Positions 16,728 through 26,263 of a stretch of DNA of 64,000 bases are shown one piece after another. The notes below the pieces were generated by a model. That model saw only the letters and a list, made by a program, of their open reading frames with translations. It had not been told where the DNA came from and did not search any database. Source of the DNA: an uncultured Eubacteriales bacterium (GTDB lineage Bacteria > Bacillota > Clostridia > Oscillospirales > UBA644); NCBI GenBank assembly GCA_959604355.1, contig CAUHAO010000003.1, positions 1 through 64,000 on the forward strand, written 5' to 3'. Position 1 is the stretch's first letter, and each line of letters opens with the position of its first letter. The position numbers and the translations under genes were made by a program.

Positions 16728-16975
16728 TTTTCAACCTCCGAGCATTCTGTATCTATAATTATATCATATAATTATGACTTAAGAATTTCCGTTTTATTAC
16801 AAATATTATTTATTATTGTTTATATAATTATGGACAAAAAAAGTATATCTGTTTCTGCCTCAGTGCACGTCGTAATTAAAGAAAAAAGCCCGGCGAGCGT
16901 AAAGCGTTTTGCCACAGTTTGGTAAATAAGTTCAAGAAAATTTACAAATTATATGATGTTTTAGTCGAATTACTC
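16728..16975. other. Divergent intergenic region
   Basis: AT-rich spacer between the exporter gene and the importer operon promoter. A TATAAT lies on the minus strand near 16757-16762 upstream of the exporter start, but without a well-placed -35. Nothing else recognised. Confidence 0.4.
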
Positions 16976-17004
16976 TTGACATGGTGACAAAATTATGCTA
17001 TAAT
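16976..17004 (+). promoter_or_regulatory. Promoter of the oligopeptide transporter operon
   Basis: TTGACA (16976-16981), 17 bases, TATAAT (16999-17004). The first gene starts 143 bases further on. Confidence 0.85.
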
Positions 17005-17009
17005 TTAAT

Positions 17010-17147
17010 ATAACTAAGGAAAGGTGCGCCCTTGTTCGCGAACCAAACTCCCGTCGCCGTATCGTCGTTTGCGGCTTCGGTTTTGCGCAACGGAGGGGAG
17101 GCCGCCTCCTTAAATATGATTTTAATTTTAATAGGGGAGAAGTAAAG
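17010..17147 (+). other. Long GC-rich 5' leader of the transporter operon
   Basis: The leader is far richer in G+C than its surroundings. It contains an imperfect palindrome near 17021-17033, TTCGCGAA near 17034-17041 and a GGAGG/CCTCC stem near 17095-17107. It is open for about 35 codons from a TTG at 17032 to a TAA at about 17143, so a leader peptide is possible, but a regulatory RNA or an inserted small repeat fits as well. Confidence 0.35.
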
Positions 17148-19625
17148 ATGAAAAAACTTCTTACTGCTTCCGTCGCCTTTGTACTTGTCGCAGCAATGGT
17201 GTTTGCTTTCGCGGCTTGCACGAAGACTCCGACGGTCGTAACGTTTACCGGAGACTATACCTTTGAAGATTCTGTCTCCACTCTGTCCGCTAACTGGAAC
17301 AGACATACTTATCAGACTGAAGATGAATCCTATCCTTTGGACTTCATTATGAGTGGTCTTTACACCTTTGTGTTCAACGACGAACTCCACCCTGTTGAAG
17401 GTAAAGACGCTTATAAGGGCTACAAAATCATTCCCGACATGGCTGAAAGTGATCCTGTTGATGTCACCGAAGCTATCAAGGCTGCACATCCCGAATTCGG
17501 TATTCCCGAATCCGCAAAGAAGGGCTATGCTTACACCATCGATCTTAACAAAGAATGCGTATGGCAGGACGGCACTCCCATCAATGCTGAAACCTACGTT
17601 TACTCCATGCAGCAGATGCTCGACCCCGCTCTGAAGAACTACAGAGCTACCGACTATTTTGAAGGCGACTTCTGCATCGCTAATGCAAAGAACTACTACT
17701 ATCAGGGCCAGACTGCTTACAATGTTATCGGCGTAACTACTTCCGATTATCTTAAATCCGGCAAACTTGAAGACCTCTATATTGATTGCTGGAACTTCTG
17801 GAATGCTGAAGGTTATGTTGATGCCCAAGGCAATACCTGCCCCCAGTGGGTTTCCGTTCTTGACGAAACCGTTTACGGCGAAAACGTTAACGACGCTTTC
17901 TCCGGTAAAGATCTCTATGATACTTATTTCGCTCCCGGCGCACCTTACGAAAGCTTTGCTGCCGAGTATGTAGCATATAAGGTATCTTATCCCGCTGACT
18001 ATGCTTGGAGCAACGTCGGTATCTACGCTTCCGGCGACTATCAGATTACACTTGTTCTCGGTAAGTCTCTCGCAGGCTTCAACCTCCTTTACAACCTCTC
18101 CGGTAACTGGCTGGTTTACAAGGATCTTTATGAAGCATGCAAAAAGCAGATCGGTGATACCGATGCTTGGGCTAGCACCTACTGCACCAGCGTTGAGACC
18201 ACAATGTCCTACGGTCCTTACAAGCTGGTTGAGTATCAGGCAGACAAATCCATGCGTTTCGAAAGAAATGAGAATTGGTTTGGTTATAAAGACGGCAAAC
18301 ATGTCTATGTAGACCCCGAAGACGGCAAGACCTATCCTATGTATCAGACCACTGCCATCAACTGCCAGGTTGTTGCAGATGCTGCTACAAGAAAGCTCAT
18401 GTTCCTCAAAGGTCAGCTCATGTCTTACGGACTCCAGGCTGAAGACTTTGCTACATACAGAGATTCCGAATACTGCTATGTAACTCCCGATGAAACCATC
18501 TATTTCTTCATCTTCAACGGTTACATGGATGCTATCAAGAATCGTGAAGCAAATGAAGCTTTTGACCAGACAAAATACGATCTCGAGACCCTGACCCTCA
18601 AGACATTCAGAAAAGCAGTTGCTGTTACCTATGATAAGGAACTCCTCTGCGCTACGATTTCTCCCTCCAGATCCGGCGGCTACGGTCTTATCGGCTCCAG
18701 CTACATTTACGATCCCGAGACCGGCGCTAAATACCGTGATACCAAACAGGCTAAACAGGCTCTCTGTGACTTCTACAGCGTTGATGTAAGCAAGTTCGAC
18801 AGCCTTGATGAAGCGGTTGCTTCCATCACCGGTTACGATCCGGAAGCTGCTAAGGCTCTCTATACTCAGGCATTCAACGAAGCTTTGGAACTCGGTTATA
18901 TAACCGATGCCGATAACGACGGCAAGTCCGACCAGACCATCAGAATCGAATATGCATCCTCCGCTACAAGCGACTTCATCCAGAAGACTCTCGCTTACCT
19001 CAACGAGAAGATGCTCGAAGTTCTTGTCGGCACACCTTTCGAAGGCAAAGTCGAATTCTATGAATCCGCTCCTCTCGGAAACAACTGGTCCAACAACATC
19101 CGTAACGGTTTGTCCGATACCGTTCTCGGCGGTTGGGGCGGCTCTGCTCTTAACCCCTTCAGCGTCACCGACTGCTACACCAATCCCAACAGACAGTATG
19201 ACGCTAAGTGGTTCGATGCTTCCAAGGTTTCCTTCACTCTCAACGTTGATGTTGCAGGTGTCGAAGCGGCTGCTCCTGTTAGAGAAGATGTCACCATGAC
19301 TCTCGAACAGTGGTCTCTTGCCCTTAACGGCGAAACTGTTACTGTCGGCGATAAGAGCTATTGCTTCGGCGACGGCATCGCTGATGTCGAGACCAGACTT
19401 GATATCCTTGCAAAGATTGAAACAACCGTTCTCCAGACATACGACTACATCCCGATGCTCCAGAACGCCGGTATGTCTCTGCTTTCTCAGCAGGTATACT
19501 ATATCGTCGAAGAGTACAATCCGATTATGGGTCGCGGCGGCATTCAGTACATGAAGTACAACTACAATGACGCTGATTGGGCAGCATATGTTGCAACCCA
19601 GCCCGACGGTCAGCTCAGCTACTAA
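17148..19625 (+). CDS. Oligopeptide ABC transporter substrate-binding lipoprotein
   Basis: The protein has 825 residues. It has a lipoprotein signal with the lipobox FAAC (Cys 25), so it is tethered outside the membrane. The fold is SBP_bac_5 (OppA/DppA): ECVWQDGTPINAETYVYSMQQM near residue 140 and SYGPYKLVEYQADKSMRFERNENWFGYKDG near 350. OppA proteins usually have 540-600 residues. This one is about 230 longer, mainly through insertions in the N-terminal half (160-290) and the C-terminal half. It heads a five-gene operon with both permeases and both ATPases. A strong hairpin follows, as often seen after the highly expressed binding-protein gene. Confidence 0.9.
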   Translation: MKKLLTASVAFVLVAAMVFAFAACTKTPTVVTFTGDYTFEDSVSTLSANWNRHTYQTEDESYPLDFIMSGLYTFVFNDELHPVEGKDAYKGYKIIPDMAESDPVDVTEAIKAAHPEFGIPESAKKGYAYTIDLNKECVWQDGTPINAETYVYSMQQMLDPALKNYRATDYFEGDFCIANAKNYYYQGQTAYNVIGVTTSDYLKSGKLEDLYIDCWNFWNAEGYVDAQGNTCPQWVSVLDETVYGENVNDAFSGKDLYDTYFAPGAPYESFAAEYVAYKVSYPADYAWSNVGIYASGDYQITLVLGKSLAGFNLLYNLSGNWLVYKDLYEACKKQIGDTDAWASTYCTSVETTMSYGPYKLVEYQADKSMRFERNENWFGYKDGKHVYVDPEDGKTYPMYQTTAINCQVVADAATRKLMFLKGQLMSYGLQAEDFATYRDSEYCYVTPDETIYFFIFNGYMDAIKNREANEAFDQTKYDLETLTLKTFRKAVAVTYDKELLCATISPSRSGGYGLIGSSYIYDPETGAKYRDTKQAKQALCDFYSVDVSKFDSLDEAVASITGYDPEAAKALYTQAFNEALELGYITDADNDGKSDQTIRIEYASSATSDFIQKTLAYLNEKMLEVLVGTPFEGKVEFYESAPLGNNWSNNIRNGLSDTVLGGWGGSALNPFSVTDCYTNPNRQYDAKWFDASKVSFTLNVDVAGVEAAAPVREDVTMTLEQWSLALNGETVTVGDKSYCFGDGIADVETRLDILAKIETTVLQTYDYIPMLQNAGMSLLSQQVYYIVEEYNPIMGRGGIQYMKYNYNDADWAAYVATQPDGQLSY

Positions 19626-19653
19626 TATTTAGCTCGGCTAAATTGAAATTGTT

Positions 19654-19684
19654 TTTCCTGCGGGGCTATAAACCCCGCAGGAAA
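19654..19684 (+). terminator. Intra-operon hairpin after the binding-protein gene
   Basis: TTTCCTGCGGGG (19654-19665) pairs perfectly with CCCCGCAGGAAA (19673-19684). There is no T-run, so it likely protects the 3' end of the binding-protein message and reduces, rather than stops, reading into the permease genes. Confidence 0.7.
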
Positions 19685-19834
19685 GCGCACATATACAGTA
19701 TTTCTATTACTGTACAACGTTATAGAGCAACAGTAGAAAAGGAAATTTGACACCGGCGTATAATTTAGACTTTCAAGCACTGTAAGGTTATAAGCATTGC
19801 TGTGTTTCGGAGAGTTTGGAATCGGAGGATACAT

Positions 19835-20788
19835 ATGGCTAAATACATAACACAAAGAATTCTGCTTATGTTGATGACGCTGCTCATCATCACTTGCATG
19901 TGCTTTATTCTTATAAGGATGCTCCCCCCTGTGGAATTGCCGATAGGCGACCCGCACACAGAAGTCCTTCTTGCGCGCAGAGAACAGATGGGTTACAATA
20001 AACCTTATCTTGTCCAGTTCGGTATCTTTTTGAGGGATATCTTTACCAAATGGGACTGGGGTCTGAGCGACAAGCTCTATTTCGGTCAGCCTGTTATGGA
20101 TATTTTCGTGTCCAAACTTCCCGCTACGATGCTCGTTAACCTTTATTCGATTCTCTTGAGTATACCGATAGGCATCATTCTCGGTATATGGGCGGCGCTC
20201 AAGAAAAACACATGGATCGACCACACGATATCAACCTTGACGATGGTGGTCATTTCTGTCCCGAGTTTCGTTTACGCGTTTTTGATACAATATTTCTTAT
20301 CATACCGACTGGGTATTTTCCCGTTCCTCATGAAGGGCGGCACCGACTACTTCTCATGGAGTATGTTTGTCAGTATGCTGCCCGCAGTGCTGTCGCTTTC
20401 CTTCGGCGTTATAGCAGGTTTTACACGTGTTACCCGTGCGGAACTTACGGAAGTGCTTACGAGCGAATTCATGCTCCTTGCCCGTACAAAGGGACTTACC
20501 AGACGTCAGGCGACCGTCCGCCATGCCATGAAGAACTGCATGGTTGTCGTTCTCCCGTCTATTTTTGGTGAATTCATCGGTATAATGTCAGGTTCTCTTA
20601 TAATCGAGCAGATATTCTCAGTTCCCGGCGTCGGCAGCCTTTATCTGAATTCGATAAACGGCCGGGATTACCCGATGTTTATGCTGCTTACTGTCTTCTA
20701 TACGGTCGTCGGTCTTCTTGCGAGTATTGTTGTCGATATAAGCTATGGATTTATCGATCCCCGTATCAGAATGGGTTCAAGAAAATAA
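19835..20788 (+). CDS. Oligopeptide ABC transporter permease (OppB/DppB type)
   Basis: This 317-residue permease has six membrane segments. It shows the OppB pattern: the N-terminal TM with ITCMCFILIRMLPP, then an extracytoplasmic part, then the core with the EAA loop VTRAELTEVLTSEFMLLARTKGL near residue 205, and IIEQIFSVPGVGSL near 262. GGAGG stands before the ATG at 19835; a frame extending to 19802 lacks a ribosome site. Length is normal for the family, unlike the other subunits of this operon. Confidence 0.9.
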   Translation: MAKYITQRILLMLMTLLIITCMCFILIRMLPPVELPIGDPHTEVLLARREQMGYNKPYLVQFGIFLRDIFTKWDWGLSDKLYFGQPVMDIFVSKLPATMLVNLYSILLSIPIGIILGIWAALKKNTWIDHTISTLTMVVISVPSFVYAFLIQYFLSYRLGIFPFLMKGGTDYFSWSMFVSMLPAVLSLSFGVIAGFTRVTRAELTEVLTSEFMLLARTKGLTRRQATVRHAMKNCMVVVLPSIFGEFIGIMSGSLIIEQIFSVPGVGSLYLNSINGRDYPMFMLLTVFYTVVGLLASIVVDISYGFIDPRIRMGSRK

Positions 20789-20809
20789 TGCGGAAAGGAT
20801 GCAATAAAG

Positions 20810-22399
20810 ATGGATAATAATTATGAGCATATTCCGCAGGAAAAATTTGCTTTTGCGCAGCTTGATGCGGTAATTCACGATAAAAAATTCGACACAAAAT
20901 CCCGCGGCTATTTTGCAGATGCGTTTATTCGCTTCAAGAAAAACAAATCCTCCGTTGTCGCCGCGTGCATCATCGCGTTTCTCATTCTTTTTGCTATCGT
21001 TTCGCCTATAATTTCTCCGTATACTATCAACGATAAGGACGATCGGTACGCAAACTTTGCACCTTACGTTGAGTCCGTTGCCAATAAAAAGCTCGGTATA
21101 CTTGACGGTGGTCAGATTTTTGAAAGTCAGAGTGAACTTCAGCTTTCAAATCTCCATGCAATCGGAACCGAAACAGGTCTTGATCCTGTTATCGGAATAG
21201 TCGGTACTGTTGTAAAAACAATTATCCAGCGCGGTCAGGAAAAGACCACTACCTATTACAGAGTAAAAGTAAACAGATATTTTGAAACGGGCGTTATCTA
21301 CCGTACATTCTCCATTGCAGATTTCAACAAAATCCAGGATTGGCAGAATGAAACAGGCATCCAGGTAATATTCCCGTATGTAGAAAAAGCCGATATTTAT
21401 TCCCAAGTCGAAAACCTTTCCGCGGATGATATCAAAAATCTTCCGGACAACTCCAAAATCTGGTATAAATGCTCCGACTCGAAAAGCGCTCCCCTTCTTG
21501 ATGCGGGCGGAAACAGAATTCCCGCTTATTCCACAAATTCAGCCAAAGAAGGCGCTCCGTATTACAGCCAGCGTATAGCAGGCGATAACGGCGACTATAT
21601 ATACAGCATCGGTAAGGCAAAGAACGCGGAGGGTGCTTTCACTTCCGTTACATGCCGTATCTGCTACTATAACTATTATAAATATGTAAACGGTCATGCT
21701 CCGATGTTCCTCTTCGGAACCAACAATATGGGACAGGACCTGTTTATGGCCATTGGTGTAGGCGCGAGATTTTCCATGATATTTGCTATCCTCGTCTCTG
21801 CCATCAACCTCACCATAGGCGCTATATACGGCGCTATCCAGGGTTATTACGGCGGCGTTGCGGATCTTGTTATGGACCGTGTTTCCGATATTCTTTCCGG
21901 TATCCCGACCATAGTTGTCGTCACGCTTTTCCAGTTGCATCTGGCGTCTAAGCTCGGTACAGTCCCGTCGTTTTTGTTTGCATTCGTACTGACGGGGTGG
22001 ATCGGTATGGCGGCGCTTACCAGAAAACAGTTTTATCGTTTCAAGAGCCAGGAATATGTCTTCGCCGCAAGAACTCTCGGTGCTTCCGACTGGAGACTCA
22101 TGTTCAAGCATATTTTCCCGAACTCTCTCGGCACTATAATCACGAGCTGCGCGCTGACTATTCCCAGCGTTATCAGCTCCGAGACGAGTCTTACATACCT
22201 CGGTATCATCAATCTTGCCGATTTCGCCGGTACGAGCATCGGTGTCCTTATGGCTCAGGGCCAGACCGCTATGACGACGTCGCCTCATGCGATGCTGTTC
22301 CCATCGCTGTTCGTTTCGCTTCTGCTTATTTCGTTCAACCTGTTCGGTAACGGTCTGAGAGACGCGTTCAACCCGTCAATGAGAGGAGTGGAGGACTGA
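20810..22399 (+). CDS. Oligopeptide ABC transporter permease (OppC type) with large extracytoplasmic insertion
   Basis: The protein has 529 residues; OppC proteins usually have about 300. Residues 1-65 match the usual cytoplasmic head and first membrane helix. The canonical core resumes near residue 300 with FLFGTNNMGQDLFMAIGVG, followed by five helices and the EAA loop (QEYVFAARTLGASDWRLMFKH near 420). The roughly 225 residues in between are hydrophilic and must lie outside the membrane. They might contact the enlarged binding protein. I recognise no domain in them. Confidence 0.88.
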   Translation: MDNNYEHIPQEKFAFAQLDAVIHDKKFDTKSRGYFADAFIRFKKNKSSVVAACIIAFLILFAIVSPIISPYTINDKDDRYANFAPYVESVANKKLGILDGGQIFESQSELQLSNLHAIGTETGLDPVIGIVGTVVKTIIQRGQEKTTTYYRVKVNRYFETGVIYRTFSIADFNKIQDWQNETGIQVIFPYVEKADIYSQVENLSADDIKNLPDNSKIWYKCSDSKSAPLLDAGGNRIPAYSTNSAKEGAPYYSQRIAGDNGDYIYSIGKAKNAEGAFTSVTCRICYYNYYKYVNGHAPMFLFGTNNMGQDLFMAIGVGARFSMIFAILVSAINLTIGAIYGAIQGYYGGVADLVMDRVSDILSGIPTIVVVTLFQLHLASKLGTVPSFLFAFVLTGWIGMAALTRKQFYRFKSQEYVFAARTLGASDWRLMFKHIFPNSLGTIITSCALTIPSVISSETSLTYLGIINLADFAGTSIGVLMAQGQTAMTTSPHAMLFPSLFVSLLLISFNLFGNGLRDAFNPSMRGVED

Positions 22400-22401
22400 T
22401 C

Positions 22402-24570
22402 ATGGAAAAGAAATTACAGGTAAAAGGTCTGACCATATCCTTCCGCACTTCCAACGGTAAGGTCCAGGCGGTCCGTGGAATAGATTTCGACCTTGCCAAG
22501 GGCGAAACTCTCGCGATTGTCGGTGAATCCGGCTCAGGCAAATCCGTTACTTCAAAAGCGATCCTCGGTATTCTTGCCGGCAACTCCATAATTGAAGGCG
22601 GCGAGATTATATACGACGGCAAAGACCTTCTTAAGATAACAGAGGATGATTTCCATAAGATCCGCGGTGATAAGATCGCGATGATTTTCCAGGATCCAAT
22701 GTCCAGCCTTAACCCGATCGTTAAGATAGGACGTCAGCTGACGGAAGCAATGCTGCTCAAAGGCAAGGCGCGCCAGAGAGAATGCCGTGAGACGTTTAAC
22801 ACATACCTCAAGATCCTTAATGAGAGCATGGTCGAGGCGAGCGCAAAGGATGCTCCGTCAAAGGCTGCCGAATTGACTGCGAAATGCAAGAATTTTGATA
22901 AATTCGAATATAAGCATCTTGAACTTGAATCGGCGTACAATGTAGCGCACGAATCAGCCGTTGAGGCGTCCGACGATATCAAAAACCTTGTTTTCGAGAT
23001 AGAAAAGAACGCGGCAAAAGATGTCCCGTATCGTGTCAAGCGCATAACGTCTCTTGCAAAGGCATCCTGTCATGCATATGTTGTTAAAGACAAGGCTGAC
23101 AGGCTTATCGAACTTTCAAAAAAGGTCTCCAAAGAGGCTTCTAAAATCGCAAAAGGCGCGGATACTTCCGCGTTTATATCCGATATGAACGAAATGAGCA
23201 CCATTCTCGATGAAGCGGCGGCTTTTACAGTGCCGAACTTCTTTGCTATGGGCTATTATATGACGTTCAGCAAGGATCCTCTGCCGGAATATACGGATGT
23301 CAACGAACTCAACGCGTTCCTGCGCAAGTACCTCGACGATAATTTTATGCTCGACTTTATCGACGATGCGAAAAAGGGCATTGCTTTCTCTGCCGAAAGA
23401 TCGTACAAGGAGAAAACCGAAGTTCTCGAAGTACTTAAGAAATACAGACCCGTTTTTGAAAAAGAAGCTCTTGACAGAAAAGAGTGTGAAGAGGCTGTAA
23501 AGGTATTCGACAAAGAGGTCCTGGAGTCTGTCGATAAGCTTGAACTTGTCAAAGACAGCCTTGCATATACCTTTGCATCAGGTATAAAGACAGACGTTGA
23601 TAAATACTTTGCCGCAATAGTCAAAAACGCAAAAGAAAAGAAACGTTACGGAAAGCAGCAGGCTAAGTATGAAAAGCTTGTTGCACGAAACAAGACTCCC
23701 GATTGGAAAGTCGTTCCCGCGTCTTATACAGACCTCGAAATGGTCAAAAAGGGCATTCTTAACCAGATTGATCGTCTTACGGAGCATTATACGGATCTTA
23801 TTGCCCGTAAGGACACTCGTGATTATGGCGAAGAGACTGTCGCGGTCATTGACTTTCTGAAAACAAATGCTTCCGGTGTCGTAAACAAAGTCACAAAGCG
23901 TATCGCAAAAGACAAAGCCATAAAACTTATGGAAGAAGTCGGTATTCCCGAGCCCAGAAAGAGATACAATCAGTATCCTTTTGAATTTTCCGGCGGTATG
24001 CGTCAGCGTATAGTTATAGCTATCGCACTCGCGGCAAATCCCGATATCCTCATCTGCGACGAGCCTACCACAGCGCTCGACGTTACCATTCAGGCGCAGA
24101 TACTGGAGCTTATCAACAAACTCAAAAAAGAAAGGCAGCTCTCGATCATTTTTATTACCCACGACCTCGGCGTTGTTGCAAACATGGCAGACCGTATCGC
24201 CGTTATGTACGCAGGTAAGATCGTTGAATACGGCACTGCGGACGACGTGTTCTATCATTCTGCACATCCGTACACCTGGGCACTGCTTTCGTCTATGCCC
24301 GACCTCGATACGAACGAGAAGCTCGAAGCCATCCCCGGTACTCCTCCGAATATGATCTATCCGCCTATCGGCGATGCTTTCGCAGCGAGAAACAAATACG
24401 CAATGCAGATAGATTTCGAGCGTCAGCCGCCGATGTTCAAGATAACCGATACTCACTATGCGGCTACATGGCTGCTCCATCCCGATGCGCCGAAGGTCGA
24501 TCCTCCGAAGACCGTAACGGACCGCATCGCAAGAATGCAGAGCAAGAGAGGTGCAGAAGATGCAGAATAA
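22402..24570 (+). CDS. Oligopeptide ABC transporter ATPase (OppD type) with about 385-residue insertion
   Basis: The protein has 722 residues where about 330 are usual. Walker A (GESGSGKS) is near residue 41 and the Q-loop FQDPMSSLNP near 96. The helical subdomain is interrupted from about 115 to 500 by a Lys/Glu-rich, probably alpha-helical insert. Then LMEEVGIPEPRKRYNQYP leads to the signature FSGGMRQR near 528, Walker B and the switch His. The C-terminal oligopeptide-transporter domain (HPYTWALLSSMP) is normal. No stop or frameshift is needed to explain it, so the insert is part of a working gene. It starts two bases after the OppC stop. Confidence 0.9.
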   Translation: MEKKLQVKGLTISFRTSNGKVQAVRGIDFDLAKGETLAIVGESGSGKSVTSKAILGILAGNSIIEGGEIIYDGKDLLKITEDDFHKIRGDKIAMIFQDPMSSLNPIVKIGRQLTEAMLLKGKARQRECRETFNTYLKILNESMVEASAKDAPSKAAELTAKCKNFDKFEYKHLELESAYNVAHESAVEASDDIKNLVFEIEKNAAKDVPYRVKRITSLAKASCHAYVVKDKADRLIELSKKVSKEASKIAKGADTSAFISDMNEMSTILDEAAAFTVPNFFAMGYYMTFSKDPLPEYTDVNELNAFLRKYLDDNFMLDFIDDAKKGIAFSAERSYKEKTEVLEVLKKYRPVFEKEALDRKECEEAVKVFDKEVLESVDKLELVKDSLAYTFASGIKTDVDKYFAAIVKNAKEKKRYGKQQAKYEKLVARNKTPDWKVVPASYTDLEMVKKGILNQIDRLTEHYTDLIARKDTRDYGEETVAVIDFLKTNASGVVNKVTKRIAKDKAIKLMEEVGIPEPRKRYNQYPFEFSGGMRQRIVIAIALAANPDILICDEPTTALDVTIQAQILELINKLKKERQLSIIFITHDLGVVANMADRIAVMYAGKIVEYGTADDVFYHSAHPYTWALLSSMPDLDTNEKLEAIPGTPPNMIYPPIGDAFAARNKYAMQIDFERQPPMFKITDTHYAATWLLHPDAPKVDPPKTVTDRIARMQSKRGAEDAE

Positions 24571-25777
24571 AAACGAAGAAGTTTTGCTCCGCGTAGAGCA
24601 CCTTTGTCAGTATTTTAAAGAAAACAAGGCTGTTGACGATGTAAGCTTTGAGGTCAAAAAAGGGGAAGTTTTCGGCCTTGTCGGCGAGTCCGGCTGCGGC
24701 AAGACCACGACCGGCAGATCCATAATTAAGCTTTATGATATTACTTCCGGTAATATATACTTTAAAGGTATAAGAATCGGCGCGGGTACACGTTCTTATT
24801 ATAAAGCCATAGAAAAAGCGAAAGATGACTTTAAGAAGAAAGCTTCAGAAACCACAGACACAGCGGTTCTCAAAGCTCTTAAAGACGAACTTAAAGCCTT
24901 TGTCAGCGATCAGAAGAAGCAGATCAAGGCGGCAAAATACGACCAGAAGAACTGTGATAAGGAATATTCCGATGAGCAGGTTGCAAAAGTCAATGAAAAG
25001 TATAAGCCGCTTATAGCCGCCGCGACAGGCAGCGAGAAGAGTAAGCTTTCCGCTGAGTACAGAAATGAGCTCAGAAAAGCGAAAAAGACTAAGCTTGTCA
25101 CACAGATCCAGATGATATTCCAGGATCCGATCGCCTCTCTCGACCCGCGTATGACTGTTCGTGAGATCATTTCCGAAGGCCTTATAATCCAGGGCGAGAA
25201 GGATAAGAAGGTTATTGACGAAAAAGTCTATGAAATGCTCGAAACCGTAGGACTTGTCCGCGAGCATGCGGGGAGATATCCCCATGAATTTTCCGGCGGT
25301 CAGCGTCAGCGTATAGGCGTCGCGCGTTCCATAATCATGCATCCCGACCTTATAATCGCCGATGAACCCGTTTCCGCGCTCGATGTCTCCATTCAGGCGC
25401 AGGTCATAAATCTTCTTAACGAACTTCGTGAGAGCCTCGGCCTGACGATAATATTTATCGCGCATGACCTTTCTGTTGTCAAGTATTTCTCTGACCGTAT
25501 CGGCGTTATGTATTTCGGAAAAATGGTTGAGCTTGCTACTTCGGACGAACTGTTCGCGCATCCGCTTCATCCGTATACGCGTTCGCTCCTGTCCGCTATA
25601 CCGCTGCCCGATCCCCATTCCGAAAAGACCCGTAAAAGAATCGTTTACAATCCTCTTTCGGACCATAACTATACCCCTGAGGATCAGCCGACGATGAGAG
25701 AAGTATCGCCCGGTCACTTCGTTTACTGCAACAACGAAGAAGAGGTTCGCTACAAGAAGGAATTGGGCTGTGAATAA
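24560..25777 (+). CDS. Oligopeptide ABC transporter ATPase (OppF type) with about 105-residue insertion
   Basis: This 405-residue partner ATPase has Walker A GESGCGKTT near residue 42. A Lys-rich helical insert occupies about 72-178, that is, between Walker A and the Q-loop (IFQDPIASLDPRMTV near 185). The signature FSGGQRQR, Walker B and switch His follow, with the OppF C-terminal domain (HPLHPYTRSLLSAIPLPDP). The insertion site differs from that in the OppD partner. The ATG at 24560 has GAGAGGTG upstream and overlaps the oppD stop; a GTG at 24551 is a less likely start. Confidence 0.9.
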   Translation: MQNKNEEVLLRVEHLCQYFKENKAVDDVSFEVKKGEVFGLVGESGCGKTTTGRSIIKLYDITSGNIYFKGIRIGAGTRSYYKAIEKAKDDFKKKASETTDTAVLKALKDELKAFVSDQKKQIKAAKYDQKNCDKEYSDEQVAKVNEKYKPLIAAATGSEKSKLSAEYRNELRKAKKTKLVTQIQMIFQDPIASLDPRMTVREIISEGLIIQGEKDKKVIDEKVYEMLETVGLVREHAGRYPHEFSGGQRQRIGVARSIIMHPDLIIADEPVSALDVSIQAQVINLLNELRESLGLTIIFIAHDLSVVKYFSDRIGVMYFGKMVELATSDELFAHPLHPYTRSLLSAIPLPDPHSEKTRKRIVYNPLSDHNYTPEDQPTMREVSPGHFVYCNNEEEVRYKKELGCE

Positions 25778-26186
25778 AAGAGTTCGCTCCATATTACTCA
25801 AATACGGTATATCGCTTGCAGCAGGGGCGTTGCTGGTATTCTGGATGCTTTCGGATCACGGCTATGCTGCTGCGGAGACACCGGCGGATAAATACCGCTT
25901 GCTCTGCGATGCGTTTACAGTTCCAGGTCTTGCATTCCTGTTTGCGGCACTCCTTATATTTCTTTCCAACTGCGGCGCTTTTGTCGGAATACTTTCTTAT
26001 TCGATAGAAAGAATCGTAAACTGGTTCAATCCAATGTCGGAACGTAAAAAAGAAACGTATTATCAATACCATGAGCGGAAAATGAGTAAAGAAAAGGTTA
26101 AAGGATATTATTTTCTTTATGTCATGGCGGGGATTTTTCTCGTGGTGGCGGCCGTTTTCCTCATTTTATTCTATCAAGTGTATTAA
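25770..26186 (+). CDS. Small membrane protein, DUF3899-like
   Basis: The 138-residue protein has three hydrophobic segments (about 10-27, 50-72 and 112-135) and a charged stretch SERKKETYYQYHERKMSKEK between the last two. Layout and neighbourhood fit DUF3899 proteins, small membrane proteins often found at the end of oligopeptide-transporter operons in Clostridia; their role is unknown. The GTG start overlaps the stop of the ATPase gene, so it belongs to the operon. The family name is from memory and only moderately sure. Confidence 0.6.
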   Translation: MNKRVRSILLKYGISLAAGALLVFWMLSDHGYAAAETPADKYRLLCDAFTVPGLAFLFAALLIFLSNCGAFVGILSYSIERIVNWFNPMSERKKETYYQYHERKMSKEKVKGYYFLYVMAGIFLVVAAVFLILFYQVY

Positions 26187-26221
26187 AGAAGTTCCGGCAC
26201 GGAGGTGTGCCGGAACTTCTT
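26186..26221 (+). terminator. Terminator hairpin of the transporter operon
   Basis: AAGAAGTTCCGGCAC (26186-26200) pairs perfectly with GTGCCGGAACTTCTT (26207-26221), a 15-bp stem with a 6-base loop. It overlaps the last stop codon. Confidence 0.75.
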
Positions 26222-26230
26222 CGCTGGTTA

Positions 26231-26259
26231 TTGACAAATTTTGTGATATGATGTATAAT
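26231..26259 (+). promoter_or_regulatory. Sigma-A promoter of repeat RNA copy A
   Basis: TTGACA (26231-26236), 17 bases, TATAAT (26254-26259). The expected start falls on the GCAGAGA that opens the folded RNA. Confidence 0.75.
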
Positions 26260-26263
26260 ATTC

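Noticed and set aside
16998..18302. 434-codon minus-strand open frame across the operon promoter
   Set aside because: It lies opposite the binding-protein gene and its promoter; the protein resembles nothing and the plus-strand gene is certain.
22402..24570. Intein or gene fusion explaining the long OppD-type ATPase
   Set aside because: The insert lacks intein splice residues (no Cys/Ser start with His-Asn end at the junctions) and shows no second recognisable enzyme; it reads as a lineage-specific helical insertion.
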